Shown: piece after piece, positions 1-8,999 of the stretch | Layout of the letters: each line of letters begins with the position of its first letter | How positions within the stretch are numbered: the stretch's first letter is position 1 | Source: Bifidobacterium breve | GTDB lineage: Bacteria; Cyanobacteriota; Cyanobacteriia; PCC-6307; Cyanobiaceae | Length of the DNA: 40,075 nucleotides | Reading direction: 5' to 3' | Assembly (NCBI GenBank): GCA_943325005.2 | Contig: CALPNT020000005.1 | Span: 1 to 40,075, forward strand | Made by a program: the position numbers and the translations under genes | The notes under the pieces: model-generated | The model's input: the letters and a program-made list of their open reading frames with translations, nothing else | Databases searched by the model: none | What the model was told of the DNA's origin: nothing

Positions 1-404
1 AGCTCGCGGCCCGGCCCGTGCAGGGCCCAGTCCAGATGCTCACTCAGATTGAGACCGTGCACAGCCAGATTGTCCAGCCGTTGGATCCGCAGCCGGCGCA
101 GCAGGCCGGCCAGTTGCTCCTTGCCCTCGGCCAGCGACAGACCCGGCAGCAGCTTGCTGGTGAGCACCAGCTCGCGGCGCTGCTGGCTGTTCCGTGCTTC
201 CAGCTCCGCGAGCACTGTGCCGAGGAACGACTCGGCTGGTCCGTAGGCGGGTGCCGTTTCGAGATGGTTGATGCCGGCTTCGAGGGCGGCCGTCAGCACG
301 GCCCCCATCTGGGCGACGCTCTCCACACTGCGCATCGTGCCGAGGGTGAACAGGGAGACCGGCCGGCCGCTGCCGAAGGGCCGGCGGCCGGCCTCAGTCG
401 TCAC
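1..404 (-). CDS. Aldo/keto reductase, N-terminal part (cut by window edge)
   Basis: Reading the minus strand from a GTG at 404 gives an open frame to the window edge. It contains FTLGTMRSVE, GINHLETAPAYG and ELVLTSKL, which match the first strands of the aldo/keto reductase TIM barrel. The Tyr of APAYG and the Lys of TSK fit the catalytic pair. These enzymes use NAD(P)H to reduce carbonyls, usually in the cytosol; the substrate cannot be told from here. The GTG start overlaps the end of the upstream nuclease-family gene by about 11 bp, which suggests translational coupling. The C-terminal half lies outside the window, so the exact subfamily (for example one with an added ferredoxin-like domain) cannot be judged. 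The ORF track missed it because it has no stop inside the window. Confidence 0.85.
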   Translation of the reverse strand, partial: MTTEAGRRPFGSGRPVSLFTLGTMRSVESVAQMGAVLTAALEAGINHLETAPAYGPAESFLGTVLAELEARNSQQRRELVLTSKLLPGLSLAEGKEQLAGLLRRLRIQRLDNLAVHGLNLSEHLDWALHGPGRE

Positions 405-1107
405 GGCTGGGGTCGCTGCCGCCGGGGGAGGGGTTGGGCGGCTCCATGCCCGGGGAGTGGGGTGGTGCCGGCGGGGGCGCTTCGCTGGGCTCGGCTTCGA
501 CTTCGGGTTCCTGAAGCTGCTGCCGATCCTCCGGTCCGGAGCTTGCCTCGGTTTCGCTCGCGGCTTCGGTTTTCTGCTCGGCCTCGGGCTCGCCCACTCC
601 TGCGCGCTCCCCAGCGCCTTTGGCCAGATGGCGGATCAGTTCCGCTGGGCTGGTGCGTTCGAGGAAGCGGCGGAAATCAGCCTTCTCCTCGGCATCGGCG
701 GCCACATCCACGGGGATCGAGGCATCGCCGACCACCTCCTCCAGCATCCAGATGCCGCTGTCGCAGCGCAGGGCCAGGGCAATGGCATCACTGGGTCGGG
801 CATCGAGCTCGAGCGATTCACCGCTGGGCCTCAGCAGTTTCAACACGGCCCGAAAGGTGTTGTCCTCGATCGCATGGATGATCACGCGCTCCAGCCGCAG
901 CTCGCCGGCCTTGAGCAGATCCACCATCAGATCGTGGCTGAGGGGGCGGACTGGACGCCGGCCATCGAGGCCGGCCAGGATGTTCTGCGCCTGGGCCTGG
1001 TCGATCCAGATCGGCACCTGGCGACGGCCGGACGGATCGCGCAGCAACACGATCGGGCTGCGGCTGGCCGCATCCAGGCCGATCCCCGCCACTTGCATTT
1101 CAACCAT
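394..1107 (-). CDS. Bifunctional nuclease family protein (DUF151)
   Basis: The 237-aa product begins MVEMQVAGIGLDA and continues through PIVLLRDPSGRRQVPIWI, HDLMVDLL and LDARPSDAIALALR, the hallmarks of the bifunctional nuclease (DNase/RNase, DUF151) family. The SLELDARPSDAIALAL segment is the most conserved stretch. Residues about 1-150 form the domain. The remaining tail is rich in Glu, Pro, Ala and Ser and looks disordered. Plant and bacterial relatives have been reported to degrade nucleic acids, but the role in cyanobacteria is not established. The gene overlaps the downstream aldo/keto reductase by a few bases and is divergent from riboflavin synthase, with about 70 bp between them. The long plus-strand ORFs over this region are shadows. 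Confidence 0.85.
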   Translation of the reverse strand: MVEMQVAGIGLDAASRSPIVLLRDPSGRRQVPIWIDQAQAQNILAGLDGRRPVRPLSHDLMVDLLKAGELRLERVIIHAIEDNTFRAVLKLLRPSGESLELDARPSDAIALALRCDSGIWMLEEVVGDASIPVDVAADAEEKADFRRFLERTSPAELIRHLAKGAGERAGVGEPEAEQKTEAASETEASSGPEDRQQLQEPEVEAEPSEAPPPAPPHSPGMEPPNPSPGGSDPSRDD

Positions 1108-1178
1108 GATTCGGGTCCGCTCCTGGCTGTCGCCACTCCCCGCTGGTTGATTATGGCCAGAAGAACCGCGGCACAGAG

Positions 1179-1862
1179 ATGTTCACCGGACTGGTGCAGG
1201 CCATCGGCCGGTTGGAGCGCTGCCCTGACGGGGTTAAAGTGCACTTTGAGCGCTCAGGTTCCCTTGGTGTCATCGCCTTGGGTGACAGCATTGCGGTCGA
1301 CGGCATCTGCCTGACCGTGGCTGAGTGTCTTGGTCAATCCGGTGCTGCGGCCGGTTTCCGGGCCGATGTCAGTGAGGAGACCCTGCAGCGCAGCGTGCTC
1401 GGGGTGCGGGCCCAGGGCGGGCTGCCGGTCAATCTTGAGCCCGCCCTGCGCCTCTCGGATCGTCTCGGGGGCCATCTGGTCAGTGGTCATGTCGATGGGC
1501 TCGGCACGGTGCGGGCGATCCAGAGGCAGCAGGCCTCCTGGCGGCTGGAGCTGGCCTGGAATGATCCGGTCTTTGGCCGCTACGTCTGCGAGAAAGCCTC
1601 AGTGGCCGTGGATGGCGTCAGCCTCACCGTGGCCGGCTGTTCCCGCGATGGGGCCGGTTTCTGGCTTGCCGTGATCCCCCACACCTGGACCAGCACCACC
1701 CTCCAAGATCGACGCCCTGGCGATGAGGTCAATCTTGAGGCGGATCTGCTGGCTAAGTACACCGAGCGCTTGCTGGCGGCAGGACCGCTGAGTGGACCTG
1801 GGTCCAGTAACGAGGCGCCGCTGACCTCCGGCTGGCTGGCGGAGCAGGGCTGGCTCAGCTGA
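1179..1862 (+). CDS. ribE: Riboflavin synthase, alpha subunit
   Basis: This enzyme dismutates two molecules of 6,7-dimethyl-8-ribityllumazine into riboflavin and the pyrimidine precursor, the last step of riboflavin synthesis in the cytosol. The 227-aa protein starts with the classic MFTGLVQAIG and shows the two lumazine-binding repeats. The first has SIAVDGICLTVAE near residue 40; the second has HLVSGHVDGLGTV and SVAVDGVSLTVAG near residues 100-150. Both repeats are intact and the length is slightly above the usual 200-215 aa, with a short extra C-terminal tail. The ATG at 1179 is supported by the conserved N-terminus. It is convergent with the cyAbrB gene. The symbol ribE follows common cyanobacterial usage; ribC is the E. 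coli name. Confidence 0.95.
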   Translation: MFTGLVQAIGRLERCPDGVKVHFERSGSLGVIALGDSIAVDGICLTVAECLGQSGAAAGFRADVSEETLQRSVLGVRAQGGLPVNLEPALRLSDRLGGHLVSGHVDGLGTVRAIQRQQASWRLELAWNDPVFGRYVCEKASVAVDGVSLTVAGCSRDGAGFWLAVIPHTWTSTTLQDRRPGDEVNLEADLLAKYTERLLAAGPLSGPGSSNEAPLTSGWLAEQGWLS

Positions 1863-1946
1863 AAGCAGTTGAAAGCTGGCGCAAAACGTTTGCTCGCTTC
1901 CCGGCCCCGTCAGCTGCTGCCAACGTGGCCTGGCTCAGCTCTGTGC

Positions 1947-2351
1947 TCAGGCTGGCAGGGTGTGGTCTTCGAGCGGCAGAAGCCAGATGGCCCCGGTTTC
2001 CTTGTGGATCTCGATGCGGAACTCCTGCCCGGGTTCGAGTCCCATGCGTCGGGTGTAGGCCTGGCCAATCAGCAGGTTGCCGTTGCCATGGACCCGGGTG
2101 CGGAACTCCGCCTGGCGCCCCTTGCTCAAACCGGCGCCACTGCCAGCGGCATTGGAAGGAAGGCTGTAGCCCTTCGCCGCCACCAGGGCACGATAAAAGC
2201 TCTTTTTCAGCACCCTCCCACTCGGTCCGACGTAACCGCAGGCCCGGGCGATCTGATCTTCCGGGCGGTTGCTCAGCGATCGGGCTTTGTCGAGCAGCTC
2301 CTTGCCTTCAAGCATGGGGCCCGTTCCGTCGGTACTTCTGGTGCCAGCCAT
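1947..2351 (-). CDS. cyAbrB-type AbrB family transcriptional regulator
   Basis: The 134-aa protein contains MLEGKELLDKARSL, ARACGYV and FYRALVAAKGY in its N-terminal half. A C-terminal swapped-hairpin-like segment, FRTRVHGNGNLLIGQAYTRRMGLEPGQEFRIEI, follows. This arrangement is typical of cyanobacterial cyAbrB proteins, which carry the AbrB-like DNA-binding fold at the C-terminus. Characterised cyAbrBs influence carbon and nitrogen balance genes; the targets here are unknown. The track start at 2351 adds 12 residues before the conserved MLEGKELL, so the true start may be the internal ATG at about 2315. It lies on the same strand as ctaCDE, 72 bp downstream, and could be read through from it or have its own promoter. 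Confidence 0.9.
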   Translation of the reverse strand: MAGTRSTDGTGPMLEGKELLDKARSLSNRPEDQIARACGYVGPSGRVLKKSFYRALVAAKGYSLPSNAAGSGAGLSKGRQAEFRTRVHGNGNLLIGQAYTRRMGLEPGQEFRIEIHKETGAIWLLPLEDHTLPA

Positions 2352-2423
2352 CGGGCCGATGTGCGGGATGCAATGAAGTGATTGTGGCGAAGAAACCGGG
2401 CATTGGCCAATCAGGTGGGGAGT

Positions 2424-3083
2424 TCAGAGGAGATAGAGAATCCCGTAGAGCACCACCCAGATGCCATCGACGAAGTGCCAGTAAAGCTCGGCGGCCTCCA
2501 GGCCGAAATGGTCCTGTTGGGTGATGCGCCCCCCCTGGCGGGCCTGCCACCAGACGATCAGGATGCAAATCACCCCCAGGGTGACATGCAGACCATGGAA
2601 GCCGGTCAGGGCGTAGAAGGTGCTGGCGAACAGGTTGTCGGTGAGGCCAAACGGCAGGTTGAAATACTCCACCATCTGGCCGGCGAGAAAGGCGACTCCA
2701 AGAGCCACTGTGCCCAGTAGCCAGCTGCGGCAGGCCGCTTGATTACCGGCCCGTAGGTTGCTGCCAGCCCGATGGAAGGTGAAGCTGCTGATCACCAGCA
2801 GCGCTGTGTTGATCGTCGGCAGGATCAGCTCAAGTTCGTAGCTGGAGTCGGCCGGCAGTGGATTGACGGCCCGGAAGGTGAGATAGGCGGCAAAGAAACC
2901 GGCAAAGGTCATGCCATCGGCCACCAGAAAAGTGGCCAGTCCGAACAGGCGGGCATCAACATGGCCGCCATGGTCATCAGCACCATGGGCTGGGGCGCCA
3001 TGGGCCTGGCTGGTCGAGTCGGCCTCGATGGCTGATCGAGGTGCTCCGGCCGGATTGGCGGAGCCTGGGGCGAGGCTGGTCAT
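2424..3083 (-). CDS. ctaE: Cytochrome c oxidase subunit III
   Basis: Integral membrane subunit III of the aa3-type terminal oxidase. The protein shows several membrane helices and the family segments LATFLVADGMTFAGFFAAYLTFR, FYALTGFHGLHVTLGV and LYWHFVDGIWVVLYGILYL. The short, His-rich N-terminal extension (HGAPAHGADDHGGH) precedes the first helix. The track start at 3101 adds six residues. The better start is the ATG at 3083, because it forms an ATGA overlap with the stop of ctaD (stop 3080-3082), which is typical of coupled subunits. It is the last gene of ctaC-ctaD-ctaE. Confidence 0.95.
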   Translation of the reverse strand: MTSLAPGSANPAGAPRSAIEADSTSQAHGAPAHGADDHGGHVDARLFGLATFLVADGMTFAGFFAAYLTFRAVNPLPADSSYELELILPTINTALLVISSFTFHRAGSNLRAGNQAACRSWLLGTVALGVAFLAGQMVEYFNLPFGLTDNLFASTFYALTGFHGLHVTLGVICILIVWWQARQGGRITQQDHFGLEAAELYWHFVDGIWVVLYGILYLL

Positions 3084-4750
3084 CGTTTTCCTCCAAACCA
3101 AAGATCAGCGCCGCTGGCGACCCGAAGATCAATCTTGCCTTCAGGTATCCCGTAGTCGTAAGGATGGGTCACCAAGGGCGCTTCGCCCACCCAGTTCTCC
3201 ACCGGGGGCGGCGAGGTGGTAAGCCATTCAGGAGTGAGGGCCTTCCAGGGATTGTCTCCGGCGAGCTCGCCGGCGAAAGCACTCCAGATGACATTGATCA
3301 GGAACGGCAGGGTGCTGATCGCCATCAGCAGGGCACCGACACTGCTCACCTGGTTGAGGGTGGTGAAAGAGGGGTCGTATTCAGCTACCCGCCTGGGCAT
3401 GCCATTGAGGCCCAGCCAATGCTGGGGAGTGAAGCAGAGATTGAAGCCGATGAACGTGAGCAGGAAGTGCAGACGGCCCAGATCTTCATTGAGCATCCTG
3501 CCAGTGAATTTCGGGTACCAGTGGTACACGGAGGCGAAGATCACGAAGACAGTGCCGCCATAAACGATGTAGTGGAAGTGAGCCACCACAAAGTAGGTGT
3601 CGTGGACATGGATGTCAAAGGGAACCTGGGCCAGGGCTACGCCAGTGATGCCCCCGAACACAAAGTTGATGATGAAACCGCAGGAGAACAGCATGGCGCT
3701 GTTCAGAGCCAGTTTGCCGCCCCAGAGGGTTGCCAGCCAGTTGAAAAACTTGATGCCGGTTGGAACGGCGATGAACGAGGTGGCAATCGTGAAAAACAGC
3801 CGCATCCAGGGTGGGGTGCCACTGGTGAACATGTGATGCGCCCAGACAACCAAGCCAAGCACCACAATCGCAAGAATGGAATACACCATGGTTGTGTAGC
3901 CGAACAGCGGCTTGCGTGCATGAATCGGCAGGATTTCGCTGACCAAGCCGAACGCCGGCAGCACCATGATGTAAACGGCTGGATGGGAGTAGAACCAGAA
4001 AAGATGCTGGTAGACCACCACATTGCCGCCGAGGGCCGGATTGAAGAAGCCGGTGTGGGCAATGATGTCGAAGCTCAGCAGAATCAAAGTTCCTGCCAGC
4101 ACAGGGGTGGACAGCACCACCAGAATGCTGGTTCCAAGCATGGCCCAGCAGTACATCGGCAGTTGCATCAGCTTCAGGCCTGGGCGCCGCAGCTTCAAGA
4201 TGGTGGCGATGAAGTTGATCCCACCGAAGATGGAGCTGCCGCCCAGCAGCAGCACGCTCAGAATCCAGATCACCTGACCGATGGCGGGTGTGGAGAGGCT
4301 CAGTGGCGGGTAGGCAGTCCAGCCAGATTGGGCTGCGCCACCGGCAACGAAGTAGCTGGCGATCAACAGGATGCCGGCTGGAGGAATGAGCCAGAAGGCC
4401 ACGGCGTTGAGCCGGGGGAAGGCCATGTCCCGGGCGCCGACATAAAAGGGAATCAAGTAGTTGCCGAAGGCACCATTCACAACCGGCACGATCCAGAGAA
4501 AGATCATTACCGTGCCATGTAGCGTGAGCACCTCGTTGTAGGTTTCGCGGCTCACGAAATCACTGATCGGGCTGGCCAGCTCGGTGCGGATCACTCCAGC
4601 AAGAGCACCACCTATGAAATAGAAGATGAAGCCCGTAACCAGGTATTGAAGTCCGATCACCTTGTGATCGAGGCTGAAGCTGAAATACTTCAGCCAACCC
4701 TGGGGTTGCAGCCCTTGGGGTTCAAAGTCTGTGGGTGAGGCGACGGTCAT
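3080..4750 (-). CDS. ctaD: Cytochrome c oxidase subunit I (A2-type heme-copper oxidase)
   Basis: Catalytic subunit that reduces O2 to water at a heme a3-CuB centre and pumps protons. The 556-aa protein has about 12 hydrophobic helices. CuB and heme ligands are visible in HPAVYIMVLPAFG, WAHHMFTSGTPPW and HDTYFVVAHFHYIVYGG. The motif around the cross-linked region is FYSHPAVY rather than GHPEVY. In the accepted heme-copper oxidase classification the YSHPxV form marks the A2 subfamily, in which Tyr/Ser replace the glutamate of the D-pathway. The N-terminus (FSLDHKVIGLQYLVTG) supports the ATG at 4750. It sits between ctaC (38 bp gap) and ctaE (4-bp overlap). The 493-aa plus-strand ORF covering it is a shadow. 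Confidence 0.97.
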   Translation of the reverse strand: MTVASPTDFEPQGLQPQGWLKYFSFSLDHKVIGLQYLVTGFIFYFIGGALAGVIRTELASPISDFVSRETYNEVLTLHGTVMIFLWIVPVVNGAFGNYLIPFYVGARDMAFPRLNAVAFWLIPPAGILLIASYFVAGGAAQSGWTAYPPLSLSTPAIGQVIWILSVLLLGGSSIFGGINFIATILKLRRPGLKLMQLPMYCWAMLGTSILVVLSTPVLAGTLILLSFDIIAHTGFFNPALGGNVVVYQHLFWFYSHPAVYIMVLPAFGLVSEILPIHARKPLFGYTTMVYSILAIVVLGLVVWAHHMFTSGTPPWMRLFFTIATSFIAVPTGIKFFNWLATLWGGKLALNSAMLFSCGFIINFVFGGITGVALAQVPFDIHVHDTYFVVAHFHYIVYGGTVFVIFASVYHWYPKFTGRMLNEDLGRLHFLLTFIGFNLCFTPQHWLGLNGMPRRVAEYDPSFTTLNQVSSVGALLMAISTLPFLINVIWSAFAGELAGDNPWKALTPEWLTTSPPPVENWVGEAPLVTHPYDYGIPEGKIDLRVASGADLWFGGKR

Positions 4751-4788
4751 GGATCGGAGGAGAGGGTCTGCAGCTGCGTTGACTGGGA

Positions 4789-5685
4789 TCAGGCGGTGGG
4801 GTTGAGGTTGATACTGGCCACAGTGGCCGGTATCGGCTTGGGCGGAGCGTTTTTCTCAAACCATTGATGGAAGGCCTCTTCCTCGTGAACCACGACGGTG
4901 GAGCGCATGCCACCGTGATAAGGCCCGCAGAGTTCAGCGCAGATGATCGGATAGCTGCCGGCGCGGGTGGCTGTGAACGAAAGCACGGTGGGCTGGCCTG
5001 GAATGACGTCTTGCTTGAGGCGGAATTGAGGGACCCAGAAGGCGTGAATCACATCGTTGGCCTTCATCCTGAGCTCCACCGGCTGATTGACCGGAACATG
5101 GAGCTCGCCGCTGGTGATATCGCCCTCTGGATAATGGAAGATAAAAGCAAACTGCATGGCGGTCACCTCCACCGGCAGCGTGCCTTCGGCACTATCGCTA
5201 CTGCCGATCCCTGCCCACACACGGGGCTCATTGGCTGAACTCCCAGATTCCGAACTGGTAGGGGCGGAAGACATTGAAGCTTGCATCACATCAGGAGAAT
5301 GATGCATGGCGCTATGATCATTCAGTGAAACCATTCCGCCCATGCGCTCATAAATATCGTAGCTATAGATGCCAACAAATAACACCACAATGGCGGGAAT
5401 TGCCGTCCAGACAATTTCTAGAGGCAGATTGCCTTCGATCGCAACGCCATCGGCCAGGTCACCAGGACGCCTGCGGAATCGAACCAGGCTGAACACCACG
5501 AGCCCGACGATTCCAATGAAAAGAATTGTGCCAATACTGAAGAGAACCTGGAACAGCGAGTCGTAAACGGGGGCATTGGTGCTCGCGTCAAGCGGCAGCA
5601 GCTGAACGTTCTGACCGACCCATAGCCCTACCAGCACGAGGACCATGCCGAGCAGCAGAGTGATCAGGGTGGAAGGAATGGCCAA
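4789..5685 (-). CDS. ctaC: Cytochrome c oxidase subunit II (CuA subunit)
   Basis: Accepts electrons from a soluble donor (cytochrome c or plastocyanin) at the binuclear CuA site and passes them to subunit I. Residues about 4-24 and 45-70 look like the first membrane segments, and a third hydrophobic stretch lies near 88-108. The C-terminal cupredoxin domain carries CAELCGPYHGGM, giving the Cys-x3-Cys-x3-His-x2-Met set of CuA ligands, and an upstream His in DVIHAFWVP. Between membrane part and CuA domain is an unusual Met/His/Ser-rich linker (residues about 115-150). First gene of ctaCDE, divergent from ctaA across about 165 bp that must hold both promoters. Confidence 0.95.
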   Translation of the reverse strand: MAIPSTLITLLLGMVLVLVGLWVGQNVQLLPLDASTNAPVYDSLFQVLFSIGTILFIGIVGLVVFSLVRFRRRPGDLADGVAIEGNLPLEIVWTAIPAIVVLFVGIYSYDIYERMGGMVSLNDHSAMHHSPDVMQASMSSAPTSSESGSSANEPRVWAGIGSSDSAEGTLPVEVTAMQFAFIFHYPEGDITSGELHVPVNQPVELRMKANDVIHAFWVPQFRLKQDVIPGQPTVLSFTATRAGSYPIICAELCGPYHGGMRSTVVVHEEEAFHQWFEKNAPPKPIPATVASINLNPTA

Positions 5686-5850
5686 GTGGACGTCACCGAT
5701 CGGGTTCCACCCTATGGATTTCGGCCCCGGATGGCGAGTCGCCCAGTAGCGAGAACAGCAATTCCCAATAATCTTTCCATTTAGGTGCTGAGATGTGCGG
5801 GATCGCTCATCTGCTCAAACTCGCTAACTTAGATCTCCGATCTCAAGGCG

Positions 5851-6903
5851 GTGGTGTTCCTGCAATCTCCGCTTCACAGCCGCGTCCAGATCGCTGCTGA
5901 CTTTGCGCCACCGCCGCAGGAGCATGACTTGCCTCAACTTGGCGGCAGCTCCGATCAGGCCTGCGCTTCTTCCGGCCTGCAGCGCACGTTCACTTTGTTG
6001 ACGGGCCATCTGGTGGTGGCCCTCGTTGCCCTGGTGGTGATCGGGGGGACCACCAGGGTGATGGAGGCGGGGCTGGCCTGCCCGGACTGGCCCCTTTGTT
6101 ATGGGGCCTTGCTGCCAGGTCGTCAGATGAACCTTCAGGTTTTTCTGGAGTGGTTCCACCGCCTGGATGCCTTTCTGGTAGGCCTGGCTCTGCTGGTGCT
6201 GAGCGCGCTTTCGCTCGTCTATCGCTCGCGTCTGCCTGGTTGGCTCCCCTGGCTGTCGGCTGCTGCTCTGGTCCTGGTAGCGGGCCAGGGTCTGCTCGGG
6301 GCTCTCACCGTCCTCCACCTGCTGGAGGCTTCCACCGTCACGGCGCATCTAGCCACGGCTCTGCTGTTGGTGCTGTTGCTGAGCGGCTTGCATCAGCGCC
6401 TGCTGGTTGCTTTCAGCCAGCCAGCGGCTACGGCGACGACCCCAGCCACCCCGCTGTGGTGGCGTTTATTACTGGTTGCGCCGGTGCTGCTGGTGCTGGC
6501 TCAGTGCGTGCTGGGAGGCGCCATGGCCAGCCAATGGAGCGCTGATCTCTGCTTTGCGGCCGGCCAGGCTTGTGCCTGGTTGCTGGCCCATCGGTTGCTG
6601 GCCTATCCGGCAGCCCTGTCGGTTTTGCTGCTGGCGCTGGGTTCTTTGATCTTGCGTGCGCCAGCCGACGCAGCTCCAGTCCAACCCATGCGTGCCTTCG
6701 CTGTGGCGGGTGCGGGCCTGGTGATGCTGCAGGTGCTGTTGGGGGTCACCACCTTGCGCCTGGCGTTGGCGGTGCCTGCGGTCACCGTGGCCCATCAATT
6801 GGTGGCCGCCCTGCTGGTGGCCGTTCTCGGTGCTCTGCTTGGCCGTAGTTGGCCAGGCACTGGAGCTCTTACTCAGTCCAATCTGGAGGTCGATCATGGT
6901 TAG
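5851..6903 (+). CDS. ctaA: Heme A synthase (COX15/CtaA family)
   Basis: Oxidises the methyl group of heme O to give heme A for the oxidase encoded divergently next door. The 350-aa protein has about eight hydrophobic helices and the CtaA/COX15 features [49 protein letters not shown] and [11 protein letters not shown], which supply the heme-ligand histidines. The frame opens with GTG GTG at 5851; the first 45 or so residues are not hydrophobic and not recognisable, so the true start could lie downstream. Its stop overlaps the ATG of ctaB by 8 bp, arguing for coupled expression. Confidence 0.93.
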   Translation: MVFLQSPLHSRVQIAADFAPPPQEHDLPQLGGSSDQACASSGLQRTFTLLTGHLVVALVALVVIGGTTRVMEAGLACPDWPLCYGALLPGRQMNLQVFLEWFHRLDAFLVGLALLVLSALSLVYRSRLPGWLPWLSAAALVLVAGQGLLGALTVLHLLEASTVTAHLATALLLVLLLSGLHQRLLVAFSQPAATATTPATPLWWRLLLVAPVLLVLAQCVLGGAMASQWSADLCFAAGQACAWLLAHRLLAYPAALSVLLLALGSLILRAPADAAPVQPMRAFAVAGAGLVMLQVLLGVTTLRLALAVPAVTVAHQLVAALLVAVLGALLGRSWPGTGALTQSNLEVDHG

Positions 6904-7888
6904 TGCCAATGTTTTGGCGCCTCAGGTTTCGCAGCCCGTTGCCGAGGCGGTGGCGATTCGACCCTCGGTACGGCTGCCGGCCTGGCTTGAAGTGGCCAAG
7001 CCCCGGCTGATTCCCCTGCTGCTGGCCACCACGCTGGCGGGCATGGCGGTCACCCCCGACTGGCCCCCATCGCCGCTTCGCCTCACCTGCACCCTGCTGG
7101 GCGGGGCGATGGCCTCCGCGGCTGCCGGCGTCCTCAATTGTCTATGGGAGGAGGAACTCGACGGCCGCATGCAGCGCACCAGCCGCCGGGCCTTGCCGTC
7201 GGGCCGTCTGGCCAGCCGCCAGGCGTTTGCCCTGGCGATCGCCCTCACCCTGGCCTCAATCGCCTTGCTGGTCTACGGCGTCAATCCCCTGGCAGCCAGC
7301 CTTGCCCTCCTGGGTCTGTGCAGCTACGTGCTGCTTTACACCGCCCTGCTCAAGCCCCGTACGACCCAGAACATCGTGGTCGGCGGAGTGGCGGGTGCGA
7401 TCCCGCCGCTGGTGGGGGCTGCAGCCGCCAGCGGCTCGCTCGGCTGGTCTGCCTGGTGGCTGTTCAGCCTGGTGATGGTTTGGACACCGGCCCATTTCTG
7501 GTCTCTGGCCCTGCTGCTGCGCGAGGACTACCGCTCCGTCGGCATCCCGATGCTGCCGGTGGTGCGGGGTGTGGTGCTCACGGCCCGCGAAATCGGCCGT
7601 TACAGCTGGGTCACGGTTGGCCTCAGCCTCCTGGGAATCCTGGTGGTGCCTAGCGGCGGCTGGCTGTATGGCTTGCTTGTGCTGCCCTTCAACGGCCGCC
7701 TGCTGCAGCTGAGCGGTCGTCTCAGCCACTCGCCTGAGGATCCGCGCATGGCCCGCAGCCTGTTTCGCTGGTCGATCCTTTACCTGTTCGGCATCTGTCT
7801 GTTGCTGTTGCTGGCCCGCACACCCCAGGCCTCGGCGGTTCAGCTCACGTCTCTGGTCGATCTGTGGAACGCTTTGCCCTCCCTTTGA
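6896..7888 (+). CDS. ctaB: Heme O synthase (protoheme IX farnesyltransferase)
   Basis: Transfers a farnesyl group to protoheme to make heme O, the substrate of CtaA. This is an intramembrane UbiA-superfamily prenyltransferase. Visible motifs are [24 protein letters not shown] (the first Asp-rich prenyl-diphosphate site, here in the form found in CtaB), [22 protein letters not shown] and [25 protein letters not shown]. Nine hydrophobic segments are apparent. The track ORF begins at 6830, but the ATG at 6896 is preferred. It gives [10 protein letters not shown], overlaps the ctaA stop by only 8 bp and avoids reading 74 bp of ctaA in another frame. Confidence 0.95.
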   Translation: MVSANVLAPQVSQPVAEAVAIRPSVRLPAWLEVAKPRLIPLLLATTLAGMAVTPDWPPSPLRLTCTLLGGAMASAAAGVLNCLWEEELDGRMQRTSRRALPSGRLASRQAFALAIALTLASIALLVYGVNPLAASLALLGLCSYVLLYTALLKPRTTQNIVVGGVAGAIPPLVGAAAASGSLGWSAWWLFSLVMVWTPAHFWSLALLLREDYRSVGIPMLPVVRGVVLTAREIGRYSWVTVGLSLLGILVVPSGGWLYGLLVLPFNGRLLQLSGRLSHSPEDPRMARSLFRWSILYLFGICLLLLLARTPQASAVQLTSLVDLWNALPSL

Positions 7889-7942
7889 GCCCCCGGTGCT
7901 GCCTAGATTGCGCGGCCACGTTGTCGCGGGAGAGATCCGAGC

Positions 7943-8968
7943 TTGATTGAGCTCCAACACCTCAGCAAACAGTTTGGCGGTGGCTCCGGGCTGACTTCGG
8001 TCCAGGCCCTGGACGATCTCTGCCTGAGCGTCCCGGAGGGCTGTCTCTTTGGGCTGCTGGGGCCCAACGGAGCCGGGAAGACCACCGCCCTGCGCATCCT
8101 CTGCACCCTGCTGGCCCCCGATGCCGGCAGCGTCACCGTCGCGGGCCTCGATGTCCTGAGCGAGCCCCGGGCCGTGCGGCGCCTGCTGGGTTATGTGGCC
8201 CAGGAGGTGGCGATCGACAAGATCCTCAGTGGTCGCGAGCTGCTGACCCTCCAAGGCGACCTGTATCACTTGGCTGCTGCCGAACGCCATGGCCGCATCG
8301 CTGAGCTGATTGGTCTGCTCGGCATGGAGGAGTGGATCGATCGGCGCTGCGGCACCTATTCAGGCGGGATGCGGCGCCGGCTGGATCTGGCGGCCGGATT
8401 GCTGCACCGGCCGCGGCTGCTGGTGCTCGATGAGCCGACGGTCGGCCTCGACATCGAGAGTCGCGCCGCGATCTGGCAGGTGCTGCAGCAGCTGCGGGAT
8501 CAGGGCACCACCGTGCTGCTCAGCAGCCACTACCTCGAAGAAGTGGATGCCCTGGCGGATCGTCTGGCCATTGTTGAGGCTGGTCGGGTGATCGCCGAGG
8601 GAACGCCTGAAGCCCTGAAAAATGCCCTGGGCGGCGATCGGGTGACCCTGCGAGTGCGGGAGTTCAGCGATGCGGGCGAAGCGGCCCGGGTGCAGGCTCT
8701 GTTGCAGGACTGTCCAGGTGTGCGCCAGGTGGTTGTCAATCGCTCCCAGGGCTATTCACTCAACCTTGTGGTGCAGGACGGTGACGTGATCGAACGCCTG
8801 CGCCACCAGTTGGCCGCGGCCGAGCTGCCGGTTTTTGCGCTCGCCCAGAGCCGCCCCAGCCTCGATGATGTCTACCTTCAGGCCACCGGTCGCACCCTGA
8901 TGGATGCGGAACTCTCGGTGGCCGGCCTGCGCGATCCCAAGCTCGAACGCAAGCAGTCGATGCGCTGA
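7943..8968 (+). CDS. ABC transporter ATP-binding protein (ABC-2 / DrrA-like)
   Basis: Cytosolic ATPase of an ABC-2-type exporter. The motifs are in order: Walker A GPNGAGKTT (residues 40-48), Q-loop region YVAQEVAIDKILSGRE, signature YSGGMRRRLDLA, Walker B LLVLDEPTVGLD and H-loop SSHYLEEVD. About 80 C-terminal residues follow the core, as in DrrA-like proteins. The start is TTG at 7943, giving MIELQHLSKQF, with a purine-rich GGGAGAG about 8 bp upstream. The permease gene follows after 31 bp and the two clearly form a pair. The exported substrate is unknown. The position directly behind ctaB hints at, but does not prove, a link to oxidase assembly or membrane lipids. Confidence 0.93.
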   Translation: MIELQHLSKQFGGGSGLTSVQALDDLCLSVPEGCLFGLLGPNGAGKTTALRILCTLLAPDAGSVTVAGLDVLSEPRAVRRLLGYVAQEVAIDKILSGRELLTLQGDLYHLAAAERHGRIAELIGLLGMEEWIDRRCGTYSGGMRRRLDLAAGLLHRPRLLVLDEPTVGLDIESRAAIWQVLQQLRDQGTTVLLSSHYLEEVDALADRLAIVEAGRVIAEGTPEALKNALGGDRVTLRVREFSDAGEAARVQALLQDCPGVRQVVVNRSQGYSLNLVVQDGDVIERLRHQLAAAELPVFALAQSRPSLDDVYLQATGRTLMDAELSVAGLRDPKLERKQSMR

Positions 8969-8999
8969 GTCGCGCCCTTCGTTTTTCGTCACCCCCACG

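Noticed and set aside
3041-4522. 493-aa plus-strand ORF
   Set aside because: Antisense shadow of ctaD; Gln/His/Glu-rich composition typical of a reversed membrane-protein gene.
5792-5830. Tiny ORF beginning MCGIA upstream of ctaA
   Set aside because: Its start recalls glutamine amidotransferases, but it ends after about 12 codons; judged chance.
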